From contig NZ_JAHPZX010000001.1 in the NCBI RefSeq assembly GCF_021325795.1, positions 1,364,001-1,428,000 of the forward strand: a stretch of 64,000 nt of DNA, written 5' to 3'. The DNA comes from Bordetella sp. LUAb4 (GTDB lineage Bacteria; Pseudomonadota; Gammaproteobacteria; Burkholderiales; Burkholderiaceae_B). Position numbers and translations under genes: made by a program. Position 1 is the first letter of the stretch. Each line of letters opens with the position of its first letter. Shown piece by piece: positions 1 to 9,584 of the stretch. The notes beneath the pieces were generated by a model. The model was not told the DNA's origin, made no database searches, and worked only from the letters and a program-made list of their open reading frames with translations.

Positions 1-591
1 CGTAAACACCCCGCGTGGAAGATTGCTGGAAGCAAGGTAAACGATTTAGCTGCTCGTATGCTTATAAAAAAGCCGGCAGATCTATACCTATCTCCTTTTC
101 GCGCATTTCGGGCGACTATTAGAGAGCAAGTTACTAAATACACAGGCCCTTTTGTCTACATCGATGGGCTCTTACTTGCATCAACCGCGGAGATCGCCTC
201 TGTAGAGGTCGACCACCATGAGCGGTTGGCGGGCAGTAGTTTTTATGGTTTCAAGAAATCCATTTCTCTTTGGTTAAAAATGGCGACGAGCTTTTCTGTC
301 GCCCCCCTCCGGCTTACGTCCTTGGTCGGACTTGTCGTCGCACTGATTGGTTTTCTATTTGCGATCATTCTGATGATCGAACGAATCACATCGGATCAGT
401 TACCGACGGGCTGGGCATCCTTAATCGTCACGGTATTAATCATTGGCGGCATACAGCTTTTGGCTCTGGGAGTTATTGGTGAATACGTCGGTCGAGTGTT
501 ACTCACACTCAACGGCCGGCCCCAATATATCGTAGGCGAGTCGCTAGGCTTCGACTCCCCTACCAATGACTCCACAACGCAATGTGAGTAA
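1..591 (+). CDS. Polyprenyl-phosphate glycosyltransferase (GtrB/ArnC-like), C-terminal part
   Basis: The reading frame is open from base 1, so the gene starts before the window; 196 residues are visible. The visible part is the end of a GT2 DPM1/GtrB-type enzyme: the conserved 'WKIAGSKVNDLAARMLI' stretch and 'DLYLSPFRAFRA', followed by two C-terminal membrane helices (about residues 98-126 and 138-160) and the typical 'GEYVGRVLLTLNGRPQY' ending. The family transfers a sugar from an NDP donor to undecaprenyl phosphate at the inner face of the inner membrane. The stop lies 4 bases before the next start. With the downstream methyltransferase, GtrA protein and GtrII-like transferase it forms a gtr-type periplasmic side-branch module. 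The donor sugar cannot be told. Confidence 0.85.
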   Translation, partial: RKHPAWKIAGSKVNDLAARMLIKKPADLYLSPFRAFRATIREQVTKYTGPFVYIDGLLLASTAEIASVEVDHHERLAGSSFYGFKKSISLWLKMATSFSVAPLRLTSLVGLVVALIGFLFAIILMIERITSDQLPTGWASLIVTVLIIGGIQLLALGVIGEYVGRVLLTLNGRPQYIVGESLGFDSPTNDSTTQCE

Positions 592-595
592 TACG

Positions 596-1291
596 ATGGA
601 AAAACCTGAATTCGATCGTTTTGCCGATGAATATTACGATATGCTCGGTAAGAACATACAAAGCTCCGGAGAATCACCGGAATTTTTCTCGGAATATAAG
701 GTTCAAGATGTTGCCGCGCTGCTTCGCCGCACTGGTCTAACGAAAGACATTCGAATTTTGGACTTTGGAGCTGGAATAGGGAATTCCGTTCCTTATTTTC
801 GAAAACATCTTCCTGAGGCGGATCTGACATGTGTCGACGTATCCGCACGTAGTCTGGACGTTGCTAATAAACGATTTCCCGGTATGGCGCATTATCAGGA
901 ATTCGACGGCAAACGCCTGCCATTGGAAGACAACACGTTCGACCTAGTCTTCACTGCTTGCGTCTTTCATCACATTCCAGAGAGCATTCATGTTCCTCTT
1001 TTTCGAGAAATTTCGCGTGTACTGAAGCCGGGTGGAAAATTTGTCATTTTTGAGCACAACCCTTTAAACCCATTAACAGTTCGCGCCGTTAATACCTGCC
1101 CTTTTGATGAAAATGCTGTTCTCATTCGCGCAGGCAATCTCAAAGCGCGGATTGAGTCCGCGGGTTTCGAGCACCCAACGATCAGTTATAGGATCTTTTT
1201 CCCGCACTTCTTGCGGCGCCTGAGACGGTTCGAGCCTTCGCTGGCCCGATTACCCCTGGGGGCTCAGTACTATGTTGTCGCCACGAAATAG
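596..1291 (+). CDS. Class I SAM-dependent methyltransferase
   Basis: A 231-residue protein with the Rossmann methyltransferase motif I 'ILDFGAGIGN' near residue 56 and motif II/post-I 'DLTCVDVSARSLDVA', then 'FDLVFTACVFHHIPE' and 'LKPGGKFVIFEHNP', which are typical of Methyltransf_11/25 domains. No membrane segment is visible. I chose ATG 596 rather than the in-frame ATG at 566 because the latter lies inside the preceding gene; no strong ribosome site separates them. It sits inside the gtr-like gene group, so a role in methylating a sugar or lipid-linked glycan is likely but inferred; the acceptor is unknown. Confidence 0.8.
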   Translation: MEKPEFDRFADEYYDMLGKNIQSSGESPEFFSEYKVQDVAALLRRTGLTKDIRILDFGAGIGNSVPYFRKHLPEADLTCVDVSARSLDVANKRFPGMAHYQEFDGKRLPLEDNTFDLVFTACVFHHIPESIHVPLFREISRVLKPGGKFVIFEHNPLNPLTVRAVNTCPFDENAVLIRAGNLKARIESAGFEHPTISYRIFFPHFLRRLRRFEPSLARLPLGAQYYVVATK

Positions 1292-1706
1292 CACAATCGT
1301 GAATCTGCAGCTTATCCGTTTTCTCGCTGTTGGGGCCGCTAACACGCTGATCGGGCTTGCGCTAATTTATATCGCGAAGTTTTTAGGATTTGGCGACGTA
1401 GCCGCAAATGCCATTGGATATGGGCTATGCATTGGCCTGAGCTTTTTGCTGAACAAACGGTGGACTTTTGGTCATAGGGGATCGATTGGATCCGCGTTCA
1501 TGCGCTTTGCTCTAGTGACTGCGATCGCATATCTCGCAAACTTAGCGGTAGTGATGTTCGCGATTCATATCGTTGCCCTGAATCACTACTTGGCCCAAGC
1601 GTTGGGTATTCCGGTCTACACCGCACTAAGTTATCTGGGAAGCCGGATGTATGCATTCGCCGCTGTTCAATCCGCTAATGACGCTGCCAGGCACCTCTCT
1701 AAATAA
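1272..1706 (+). CDS. GtrA-family membrane protein (putative lipid-linked sugar flippase)
   Basis: A 144-residue protein with four hydrophobic helices and the GtrA signature: 'FLAVGAANTLIGLALIYI' at the N-terminus, 'NAIGYGLCIGLSFLLNKRWTF' in the middle (the N-K-x-W-T-F element is diagnostic) and a short basic C-terminus. GtrA proteins are thought to move polyprenyl-phosphate sugars across the inner membrane. It overlaps the methyltransferase by 20 bases, which suggests translational coupling. It is one of three GtrA genes in the window, each beside a different sugar-loading gene set. Confidence 0.85.
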   Translation: MLSPRNSTIVNLQLIRFLAVGAANTLIGLALIYIAKFLGFGDVAANAIGYGLCIGLSFLLNKRWTFGHRGSIGSAFMRFALVTAIAYLANLAVVMFAIHIVALNHYLAQALGIPVYTALSYLGSRMYAFAAVQSANDAARHLSK

Positions 1707-1752
1707 CAGCGCATTCGATTAGACGGCTGCTCCTATCTCCACAAAAATTCAA

Positions 1753-3243
1753 ATGAAAAGCTCAATAACTTTACGGCCCCAATTTATGTGGGTCTTGCTC
1801 TGTACGCTGGTTATCGGATGCTTGAAATTGCCCCTCTTGACATATCCGTCGGTGGACGATATGTCATACATTCAGTCGTCCCTGATAGACAACACCATGC
1901 GGAGCGCGTTCGGTGCAGACCTGGGTTGGGGTCGAATAACTTCGGCAGCCCTGCTCTGGATAATTAAAGAGCTGAACATTTCTGACTACGTCGTGGGGCA
2001 ACTGCTGTTTTTCCCCGTAGAGTTGCTATTCGCGTCCATAATCGCCACGCTTGTTCTACGTTTGAAGCCCAGTTGCGCGCCTTTCGAGCTGTGCTTGATC
2101 GTAATAATTGCCAGCTTCCACCCGGGAATTATCGAGCTTAATAGTTTCACGGTGACCCGTCCCGGCATCGCCACCAGCTTCTTGGCCATGTTTCTGTTTT
2201 CTCGATATAGCGACCCGGGCCGGCCTTTTCTGCTTGCCATTTGGACAGCATGTGCCACCTTCGTGGTAATGACCTCCTATCAGGGCGCAACCAATCTAAT
2301 GCTCTTATGCATGGTGACGGTCTTGCTGAGCACCTGGCTACAGAAACCAGATTCTCCCGCTGTGCTAGCCCGGCAAGTCCTGGCCCTTGGAATTGGATTT
2401 CTCATCGCCGCGATTATCAACACTATAGTCCTAAAGACTCTTTCGCAGCTAATCGGGATTCGCCAGTTCTATGCCTTGATTTCTCCCCATGCGATGCTCT
2501 CGAAACTGGGGCAAATGGCAGCTCGCTTTCCAGACCAGTGGAATGGATCTGGATTCACTCCGCAGGTCACCGCGACGCGTCGCGTCGTGATGATCGCAAT
2601 ACTGATATCTGCCTTGATTGCGAGCATCAAGGCAAAAGTACTTGGACGACGCGAGGCGTGGGTTGGGTTGGGACTGGTAGTAAGTCTTTTCGTTGTCGCA
2701 ATGCAACCCCTCTCATTGCCGTTCGACTATATGTGGTTTCCCCCTCGTACGGCATTCTGGTTCTTTGGTGCGCTGCTAATTGCCTGCGCAGCCTTCGTCT
2801 CTCGTCTACCCGCATCCGGCACGGCCTCCCGCATATGGTTGACAACGCTGTCCATTGGAGCAGCAATTGTCGTCGTACACGGCAGTTTGGCTCTCTCCGC
2901 CTACTCTGCGCTGCGGCAGAACGACCAAGCGATCGCGCGTGAAATCGTAGCCCGCATGCAGGAGCACGGTTTCAATTGGAAAGAGGATTCGGTTTACGTT
3001 GAATTGCGCGATTGGAATTCTCTGCCGGCTTTCTTGACCACTCCGCAGACCATTGGAGATATGGTCTCCGTTTTCCTCCCGCCGTGGTCGCGGGTCCGCG
3101 CGTTGGAGGTCGCGGCTCGCACCGTAATTCGTTCGCCTGCTGACGGCGCGGATAGCGCTAAGAAGGTCTGCGCGGGGATCCCCCCAAATCGCGTACGCTA
3201 CGACATCGTGTTTCTTCCGGGCCGCGCTATTATCTGCTTCTAG
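1753..3243 (+). CDS. GtrII-like integral membrane glycosyltransferase (GT-C type)
   Basis: A 496-residue polytopic membrane protein of about ten helices. Near residue 35 the first periplasmic loop carries 'YPSVDDMSYIQ', and about 20 residues on 'GWGRITSAALL'; an acidic pair plus a downstream 'R' is the pattern of GtrII-type transferases, which take a sugar from undecaprenyl phosphate and attach it to O-antigen in the periplasm. The C-terminal 110 residues are soluble. Its place right after GtrB-like and GtrA genes fits the usual gtrA-gtrB-gtr(type) order and is the main support. No clear ribosome site precedes the start. Specificity cannot be predicted. Confidence 0.65.
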   Translation: MKSSITLRPQFMWVLLCTLVIGCLKLPLLTYPSVDDMSYIQSSLIDNTMRSAFGADLGWGRITSAALLWIIKELNISDYVVGQLLFFPVELLFASIIATLVLRLKPSCAPFELCLIVIIASFHPGIIELNSFTVTRPGIATSFLAMFLFSRYSDPGRPFLLAIWTACATFVVMTSYQGATNLMLLCMVTVLLSTWLQKPDSPAVLARQVLALGIGFLIAAIINTIVLKTLSQLIGIRQFYALISPHAMLSKLGQMAARFPDQWNGSGFTPQVTATRRVVMIAILISALIASIKAKVLGRREAWVGLGLVVSLFVVAMQPLSLPFDYMWFPPRTAFWFFGALLIACAAFVSRLPASGTASRIWLTTLSIGAAIVVVHGSLALSAYSALRQNDQAIAREIVARMQEHGFNWKEDSVYVELRDWNSLPAFLTTPQTIGDMVSVFLPPWSRVRALEVAARTVIRSPADGADSAKKVCAGIPPNRVRYDIVFLPGRAIICF

Positions 3244-3529
3244 CAGGCAAAGCTCGGACGAGTCGCCTTGCACGCATTCACATGATCGAGTCATCACGTA
3301 CTCGCATTCGCTGCGTTCGCCTACACGCGCGGGACATCTGCCCGGCCGGCAACCACCTCCTCTCGCGAACGCAAAGCATACCCGCCTCCGTGCTGGTGCA
3401 GCGTCCGCCAGTGACTCCGTGTTAGAGATTTGATGCCGAGCTAATGCACCGCGATAGCGTTGGAGGCAACAGAATGCGAAGGTGCGCCGCTCCGCGTTCA
3501 ATCTCTGGCATCGGCTATCGCTCGTTGAC
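3244..3529. other. Intergenic, no gene seen
   Basis: 286 bases between two convergent genes. I find no coding potential of recognisable family and no strong terminator hairpin. Confidence 0.5.
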
Positions 3530-4663
3530 TTAGCTCAGAATTTTGTCTGAACGGGTCGCCCCACGCCCTAAACGAACATCAACAAGCGCCCTAATCGCGC
3601 GGCGGGTGGGCCCTTCAAAGAAGAAATGCAGCAGGGCGGCGACGCACCAGACTGTGCACATAGTTAATGTATATCCAACTGATGGCGGCACAGCTTTCAT
3701 AAGCGGCGCGACTGCCTGGATAACCAAGATATGGACCAGATAAAAAGCGTATGAAGCTTCACCTGCAAGCACCATTACTCTAGAACTCAAGAAACGCTCA
3801 ATGATTGATCCTCTTGTAACGGAAACAGAGAGAATTAATATAGCGAAAAGCAAAGCGTACGCAGCATCCCAACTGTATGGCGTAGAGTAGAAAGATTTCG
3901 AATCCATTAGTACGACAATGGCTATAAGCGAAATATATCCGAGCCCCTTCCAACGCTTTTTTCCCCGCTGTGTAAGCGTTCCGTCCATACGCAAGTAGAG
4001 GATCGCGCATAAGATACCGAGGGCAAAGTCGCCCAATCTGGTAAGCGGATTATGGTAGAGCCATCTGTGCGCCGATGTCGGCCATTCGATAGGCTGGTTG
4101 GGCGTACTAAAGATATAGAAATAGGCGCCCCCAGCCACCAAGAGCGCTATCACGAGACTGGCCGCCGCTGCGAGTCGGCGCGGGTAACACAGGACTCCCA
4201 CGCGCCCGAGTGCGCATATCAGGAAAGGCGCGCAAAGATAGAGAAACAATTCTACGCTGATGCTCCAACCCACACCATTGAGCCCGTAGACTACCCCTAC
4301 ATCTCCGACCCATGCCTGGATTCCAAGAAGAAAAAGCGTCGGGTTGGTTTTAAAATCCCCCGCCCACCAAGCGTAGAGCATTGTGGCTGCGTAGAGAGGG
4401 TACACGCGCGCGCACCGGGCCACCCAAAACCGGTAGACCTCCATGGAATTGAGAGTGGAAGAAAATCGATCCGAATAGTTATAAGAAATAATAAATCCGG
4501 ACAGGACAAAAAAGAACGTCACGCCAGCGTACCCTGAGCTCATGAAGGTACCACCAAAGGAAATATTGGGCACTGGGTAATGCCTTACATATACCAATAG
4601 GGCGGCAATCGCGCGGAGCCCAGTAAGCGCGTGTATCGATTCACGCCGCGTACCTACAGTCAT
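3530..4663 (-). CDS. Acyltransferase 3 family membrane O-acyltransferase
   Basis: A 377-residue polytopic membrane protein. The N-terminus reads 'IHALTGLRAIAALLVYVRH', the OafA/YrhL (Acyl_transf_3) hallmark with the catalytic-type His, followed by 'FFFVLSGFIISYNY' and 'FWVARCARVYPLYAATML'. The family moves acyl groups, commonly acetyl, to sugars at the periplasmic face. The start at 4663 has AGGA eight bases upstream (minus strand) and begins right before the conserved domain. It stands alone, between two stretches of non-coding DNA. O-antigen acetylation is the likely job, inferred from the setting; there is no SGNH domain at the C-terminus. Confidence 0.85.
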   Translation of the reverse strand: MTVGTRRESIHALTGLRAIAALLVYVRHYPVPNISFGGTFMSSGYAGVTFFFVLSGFIISYNYSDRFSSTLNSMEVYRFWVARCARVYPLYAATMLYAWWAGDFKTNPTLFLLGIQAWVGDVGVVYGLNGVGWSISVELFLYLCAPFLICALGRVGVLCYPRRLAAAASLVIALLVAGGAYFYIFSTPNQPIEWPTSAHRWLYHNPLTRLGDFALGILCAILYLRMDGTLTQRGKKRWKGLGYISLIAIVVLMDSKSFYSTPYSWDAAYALLFAILILSVSVTRGSIIERFLSSRVMVLAGEASYAFYLVHILVIQAVAPLMKAVPPSVGYTLTMCTVWCVAALLHFFFEGPTRRAIRALVDVRLGRGATRSDKILS

Positions 4664-5278
4664 TGAATTATTCCTACGATATGAAGTCGGACGGATCCTA
4701 CATATCGCCTCGACTATTTGGAATAAGACTATGGGACGGCAGCGCAAAAAATTACTATTTCTCAGAAGGCCGTCGCAGCTTATTAAACGCTTCCTTCATT
4801 CGCAAAACCCAACCTTGAATAGCTGGAAAATCTCGGTGCACCGCGCCTACCGCGTGGGGGAAAGGTGGGTTAAGCGGATAGCATGTTGCTTTTCACCAGG
4901 TGGTGTCCTCCCCTATTCGGGACGCCAGTGACAATGCAAGGCCAAGGGGTCGGCGCGACTTCAGATTGGGCTTTTGGATCCGCTACCTCGTACCAGGGAG
5001 CCTCGAGCGCCTTCAACTGGAGCGCTACTTGATACGGGCCCGGCCTGAAGGACTTTACCCCGCCCAGACATACAATTATTTTCTACTAGTTACCAAACCG
5101 GCCACCAATTGCCTCTTGTTGATCCTTACGGCGCTCCTAGTAGCGTTTGTCTGCCGATTCTGCACCAGCGTAAACTATTCGGGTGGCTGATCGTCTCCCA
5201 CATCGCAGATCTGGGAGACCTAGCCCCGGCTTTCGGTGACGAAGAAGTCACGAGGTGTGAAACAGATAACTATCCGAT
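4664..5278. other. Long intergenic region, no convincing gene
   Basis: About 615 bases. Short open frames occur on + (for example 4900-5190) but none has a good ribosome site, family motifs or expected composition. The AGGA site of the acyltransferase is at its left end. It may hold decayed sequence, but I cannot identify a parent. Confidence 0.4.
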
Positions 5279-5698
5279 CTATCGATGCGGGTCAGGCTCC
5301 CCACCAACAGTCACTCCGTTATGTCCCGCAAAGACGAATTTGCTCATGATAAGGTAGGACAGTACTGCCATCGGCGCTGTGAGCAATGCCTGCGCCAAGA
5401 TGCGGTCGATCTCAATCCCACGTGTCACGGAGCTGATGGCCTCGAGATTGAGCAAAAATAACCCGAGATAGGCGGCGATGAAGCGAAGGAGTCTTCGGGC
5501 CGAGAGATCGCGAAACACGATACCGCCTATAGTTAGGAAATTGAAGACGATACCCGCGACGTTGCCTCCCAGCAGAGCGAGCCATGTGTGACCGCCTAGG
5601 TAGGCAATGGTGCTGAACACAACGAACCCAAAAAGGGAGTTCAACACTCCCACCAATAAGAAGCGGAACACGCGGACGTCAAAAAGCCTTCTCAGCAT
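5279..5698 (-). CDS. GtrA-family membrane protein (second copy)
   Basis: 139 residues, four hydrophobic helices, 'FLLVGVLNSLFGFVVFSTI' near the N-terminus, a central 'NVAGIVFNFLTIGGIVF' and the late 'AVLSYLIMSKFVF' element that fit the GtrA fold (PF04138). ATG 5698 is preferred over an upstream GTG because a GAGTGG element lies just before it. It is the last gene of the minus-strand operon that begins with a split transketolase, and probably flips the lipid-linked sugar made by the 9585-11552 fusion enzyme. It is only distantly similar to the GtrA at 1272. Confidence 0.8.
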   Translation of the reverse strand: MLRRLFDVRVFRFLLVGVLNSLFGFVVFSTIAYLGGHTWLALLGGNVAGIVFNFLTIGGIVFRDLSARRLLRFIAAYLGLFLLNLEAISSVTRGIEIDRILAQALLTAPMAVLSYLIMSKFVFAGHNGVTVGGEPDPHR

Positions 5699-5742
5699 AA
5701 GTTCCACTCGTTAGCGCTGATATGATTATCCGGACGATGGCG

Positions 5743-6648
5743 TCACTTCGGGCGAAAGCCGACGGCGATGCTATTGCCGACATTGATCCGCAAACGTCGA
5801 TTACCAATAAAGGATGGCGCGACTATTCGCTCTGTAATGCCCTTAAGCAGCGCTGGTATCGGGCTAAGCCGCACCCAATAGCGGAGCGAATAACTGTTCG
5901 CGAAACTCTTCACGGATATTTTTTCAAAACCGGTTCTTTCGAACAATTCGCGAATCGACTTTCGAGAAAAAATCTGCATGTGCTCGATATCGATAATAGG
6001 CGATCTTCGGCCCAATAGCCGATTTACCACGCTGCGGTAGTCGTGCGTCACGGTGACCAGGGCGCCACCAGGGCGAAGCAACCGGAGCGCGGCGTCAGTG
6101 ATGACGTGCGGATCGCGCACATGCTCCATCGTCATGAAGCAGCAAATAAGGTCGATCGAGCCGGGCTCGAAATTTCCCTCTTCGAAAATACCCTCCCGTA
6201 TCCATTTCTGCCGCGCCGGCGGAGCTGCCGCGATGGCCGCACTGGATGGCTCTACGCCGATCAGTTCTTCGAAGCCCGCTGCTTTCAGGTGTTCGAGAAA
6301 GATTCCCGTACCGGTGCCGATCTCAAGCGCAACTTTCCGCTGAGGCAATGCCTCCAGCACTGACCTGATGGACACCGCATAGGAGTTGGCAGCATCCTCT
6401 GCTTCCTCGTTGCTGTCGTACGACGCGACGTGATACGCCTGCGCAAGCTCCTCCACAGGCGGCGGCTCATCGACAAATACAAGATCGCAGGTGCGGCATC
6501 GTACCAATTGATGGTTCATGAACTCCGGCTTCTTACGCGATGCGAAGCTGTACTCCGAGAGGCGTGCGGGATCGATATTCCTAGCAATGAATAGTTCGGC
6601 GTCAGCGGCCGGAGTGCCGCAAACGGGGCATGGGCGGGAAGAAGGCAT
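5743..6648 (-). CDS. Class I SAM methyltransferase with N-terminal zinc-ribbon-like motif
   Basis: 301 residues. The first 60 residues hold two Cys pairs, 'CPVCG' and 'CRTCDLVFVD', a small metal-binding element typical of Methyltransf_23-type sugar C-methyltransferases and related enzymes. The catalytic domain follows: 'ALEIGTGTGIFLEHL' (motif I), 'DLICCFMTMEHVRDP' and 'LLRPGGALVTVTHDY'. The start at 6648 begins directly before the Cys motif; an in-frame ATG 36 bases upstream is possible. It lies 44 bases before the second GtrA gene. Substrate unknown; an NDP-sugar or polyprenyl-linked sugar is plausible from context. Confidence 0.8.
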   Translation of the reverse strand: MPSSRPCPVCGTPAADAELFIARNIDPARLSEYSFASRKKPEFMNHQLVRCRTCDLVFVDEPPPVEELAQAYHVASYDSNEEAEDAANSYAVSIRSVLEALPQRKVALEIGTGTGIFLEHLKAAGFEELIGVEPSSAAIAAAPPARQKWIREGIFEEGNFEPGSIDLICCFMTMEHVRDPHVITDAALRLLRPGGALVTVTHDYRSVVNRLLGRRSPIIDIEHMQIFSRKSIRELFERTGFEKISVKSFANSYSLRYWVRLSPIPALLKGITERIVAPSFIGNRRLRINVGNSIAVGFRPK

Positions 6649-6710
6649 CGGGAAGCTCTTGAGTAGGGAAGCCTTGCATCGCATGCAAATCGATGCGCAA
6701 TAGCCCTGAT

Positions 6711-8723
6711 TTAAGATTTTGGGGAAAAGCGGATTGCATAGACGGCGGGGAGGTCGATTCGATCGGTACGGTCATAGACAGCATCAAAATCGTCCAGCCA
6801 AGTATTGAGCGCATGGCTACGCGCAATGATCACCCACCCACTTCGGCGAAGATGATCTGCCGTCCTCTGCAAGAATTCGCGACGCAAAGCCGATGGAAAG
6901 AATTCGAAGTTGGTTGCGACGTGCATGGCGGCCCAAGTACCAACAGGATAATGGGGTTGCAGCAAAAAATACTGATCCATTAATAGGAATGGTTCCTTCC
7001 GTGCGGATAGTAAGTCCATTACCTGGCGTTCCTGGTCAATTTGATCCTTGCTGACTGCGGGGATTCTCCTCAGCAAGTCCGACTCAGTACTCGGATCACT
7101 GTACGAAAGTTTCTCACGCGTTGCGGAAAAACCGAATTCCGCCAGCGTCCCTGCCTGATACGCATTCTGCCAGGTCCCCCATCCAAACACCGTGACCCAA
7201 GCGAGGAGGGATGCAAGCATGATCGCCAGGGATTGCCGCGCAAAAAGCCCTTTCGCAATCACAAGCGCATCCTGCAAAACGAGCATCAAAAACGGTAGCA
7301 AGTTAAGCAGATTATTGTCATGGCTGCGGCCGAGGTAATAGGAGAAAGTAGAGAAAGCCAAAAGTTGTAATGCAAGACTACGGCGAAAGCGGTCGGTATC
7401 GCCAGTGAGCCGCAAACGAGTGCGGACGACGCTGACTGCAGCCACCATCGCGTATACAAAATACCATACGGCGCCGTGTGGATTGATGGGAAGCGGTCCT
7501 GGAGGATAGAGCGCATAGGCGAGGAAGGTGCGGAGCACCGGCAGTACTCCATACGCCAAGTAGTAGCCGACGCAGACGACAATGATGGTGCCGAAGGCGA
7601 CTACCAAAAGGCGAGCCACAGCATTAACGAGGCAGAGCAGACGACTCGAGGCTCCTGCCTTCGTCGCGTAGTCAAACACGTAGACGGGCCACCACACGGC
7701 GGTTACATAGAACAACGACTCCGGCGACCAAACGGCACCAAGAATCCAGAGCAAATGCCCGCCAATAACACGGTAACGGAAGCCCATTGTTGGGGTGAAT
7801 ACCACCCAAGCCGTCAACGACACAACGGGAAGAAATCTCATGCCGCTAGTGGACGGAGTCAGATTGGGAGAAAACACCGCTGGGGGATACGCACTCCAGA
7901 GCAGGCAAGTCGCGACGCAGAGCAAAAGTACAGCAATATTGCGATAGCGGCTGCCGGCAGCTACGCGCCAAGTAATCGCCCCAATTAGCAATGCATAAGC
8001 AAATGTCGCGGTACCAATCACCCAATAGGCAGCGTCCCAGCAATCGACGCCACACACCCAACTGAGCATCAACGTAGGACCTGCGCCGTATTGTGCGGGG
8101 ATGTCGTGCAGCAGCCGGGCACCGCCCAATACCGCTTGAGCTGGGTCAATGTAGGCCCCCCAGTGATGCCACTGCCTGATCATGGCATAGGGATCAACTA
8201 CGGCTGCGGTTGAATAGCTGAGATATGCCGCAATCAGCACGTATATTCCGAGCAAGACTGCACGTTCGACACCACCGGCGACGACGGAGGAGGATCGCGC
8301 GAGCAAGGCGCCCATTGCACTCGCGAGAATGACCCCAAAGCTCAATAACTCACCCGGCGATATGTCGAGGCCTGCTCCTTGACGTCGCCACCAAGGCAAT
8401 GTCGCGGATATGATGCACGCAAGCATTGTCGCCGAGCTTACTTGGGCTGCGTCACGGACAGATGACCGGAAGAGCGCGCCGAAGCCCACTGAAAGTCCCC
8501 CAAATGCCAGGAAAAGTGGACTCGTAATCGATAGGTGGGTATAGATCGCCAGCAGAATCGCACATGGGAAGACCACTGCCGGCAGCCATGGCCATTGCTC
8601 CCGATCCGGCGATCCCACCACAGACGCGCCGCCGGCATGCTGAATACGGATGATTGACGGCGAGAGCGCGAGCAGCAAGCCCAGCACACCGTAAAGCACC
8701 AATACGGGTATTTTGTCTTGCAT
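6711..8723 (-). CDS. Large polytopic membrane protein, putative GT-C-type transferase
   Basis: 670 residues with roughly twelve or more hydrophobic helices and a soluble C-terminal part of about 120 residues. The segment 'YAMIRQWHHWGAYIDPAQAV' followed by 'LLHDIPAQYGAGPTLMLSW' near residues 185-225 looks like a conserved loop of an unnamed polysaccharide-locus membrane family; I do not recognise a named domain. In the operon it sits between a polyprenyl-phosphate sugar-loading enzyme and GtrA, where gtr systems carry the final membrane transferase, so a periplasmic glycosyltransferase role is inferred. A polymerase role is the main alternative. Confidence 0.6.
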   Translation of the reverse strand: MQDKIPVLVLYGVLGLLLALSPSIIRIQHAGGASVVGSPDREQWPWLPAVVFPCAILLAIYTHLSITSPLFLAFGGLSVGFGALFRSSVRDAAQVSSATMLACIISATLPWWRRQGAGLDISPGELLSFGVILASAMGALLARSSSVVAGGVERAVLLGIYVLIAAYLSYSTAAVVDPYAMIRQWHHWGAYIDPAQAVLGGARLLHDIPAQYGAGPTLMLSWVCGVDCWDAAYWVIGTATFAYALLIGAITWRVAAGSRYRNIAVLLLCVATCLLWSAYPPAVFSPNLTPSTSGMRFLPVVSLTAWVVFTPTMGFRYRVIGGHLLWILGAVWSPESLFYVTAVWWPVYVFDYATKAGASSRLLCLVNAVARLLVVAFGTIIVVCVGYYLAYGVLPVLRTFLAYALYPPGPLPINPHGAVWYFVYAMVAAVSVVRTRLRLTGDTDRFRRSLALQLLAFSTFSYYLGRSHDNNLLNLLPFLMLVLQDALVIAKGLFARQSLAIMLASLLAWVTVFGWGTWQNAYQAGTLAEFGFSATREKLSYSDPSTESDLLRRIPAVSKDQIDQERQVMDLLSARKEPFLLMDQYFLLQPHYPVGTWAAMHVATNFEFFPSALRREFLQRTADHLRRSGWVIIARSHALNTWLDDFDAVYDRTDRIDLPAVYAIRFSPKS

Positions 8724-8823
8724 TTAATAGACCAAGAAAACGTGACGCCTTGTTGCGCCATTGGTATCAAGCAGGCCAGAGCACTAGACACCGGAGTTCA
8801 TGTTTCACTGCTTCACGCGGTGT

Positions 8824-9573
8824 TCAGGCCCTTGTACATTCGACGAAATATCCCAGCGGATCATCTTTTGAGCCGAGACCGAAGTACAGGGAGATATGCG
8901 CGCACATGAGAAATACAGAGGCAACACACAGATCCAAAATAGCCAGCGGCAAAGTCCATAAGAAATGCAACTTCCTGGACGGCATGAGTAGTCTCCAGGC
9001 AATTACAATCAGTTTGTTCGCGACAGCACAGATATCATTGCCCCGCTCATATATTCGTACATCTATAAAACCGGCCTTGGCAAGCATCGCGTCGAGCTGG
9101 TAGCGCGTAAACCGATGAAAGTCGAAAGGAATATGATGTGTACGAGCGGACCAGGGTACCGTGAGCGCAAAGGGTGCGCCTGGCTTCAGGACCCGGTATG
9201 CCTCCGATAGCAAAAGCGCAGGTTCGCTAGCGTGCTCCAGAACCTCGATACAAATCGCGGCATCGAATGTGCCGTCAGGGAAAGGAAGTAGCATGCCATC
9301 GTAATAGACCACATCCTTTTGTTCGCTCATCCCGAATTGGTCAGCAGATCTGATATCGACCCCCTGATAGACTGCTGATTTGTTCAGAAAATAGCGCCAC
9401 GGACCCTCGCCCGCCCCGATATCCAGGACCTTCCCCTTGAGCATCGGTAGCAAAGGCCGGAGATAACCGGCGATCGTCTTGAGCTGCAGGTCGAAAAGTT
9501 GCCTCACAAAAAAAATCGAGGGAGATGCTTCCGGACCCTTTACCGGAATAGGTTTTGTTCGATCTACGTTCAT
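8824..9573 (-). CDS. Class I SAM-dependent methyltransferase with C-terminal hydrophobic segment
   Basis: 249 residues. Motif I is 'KVLDIGAGEGPWRYFL', then 'VVYYDGMLLPFPDGTFDAAI', 'CIEVLEHASEPALLLSEA' and 'LKPGAPFALTVPW', the order expected for a Methyltransf_11 domain. The last 55 residues are hydrophobic ('LWTLPLAILDLCVASVFLM') and suggest membrane anchoring. It follows the epimerase-glycosyltransferase fusion by 11 bases and precedes the large membrane protein by 100 bases. It may act on the lipid-linked sugar itself, given the anchor; this is inference. Confidence 0.8.
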   Translation of the reverse strand: MNVDRTKPIPVKGPEASPSIFFVRQLFDLQLKTIAGYLRPLLPMLKGKVLDIGAGEGPWRYFLNKSAVYQGVDIRSADQFGMSEQKDVVYYDGMLLPFPDGTFDAAICIEVLEHASEPALLLSEAYRVLKPGAPFALTVPWSARTHHIPFDFHRFTRYQLDAMLAKAGFIDVRIYERGNDICAVANKLIVIAWRLLMPSRKLHFLWTLPLAILDLCVASVFLMCAHISLYFGLGSKDDPLGYFVECTRA

Positions 9574-9584
9574 ATTGTGGCGCG

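Noticed and set aside
4900-5190. 96-codon + strand frame between the acyltransferase and GtrA genes
   Set aside because: No recognisable domain, no ribosome site, and composition is not like neighbouring genes.
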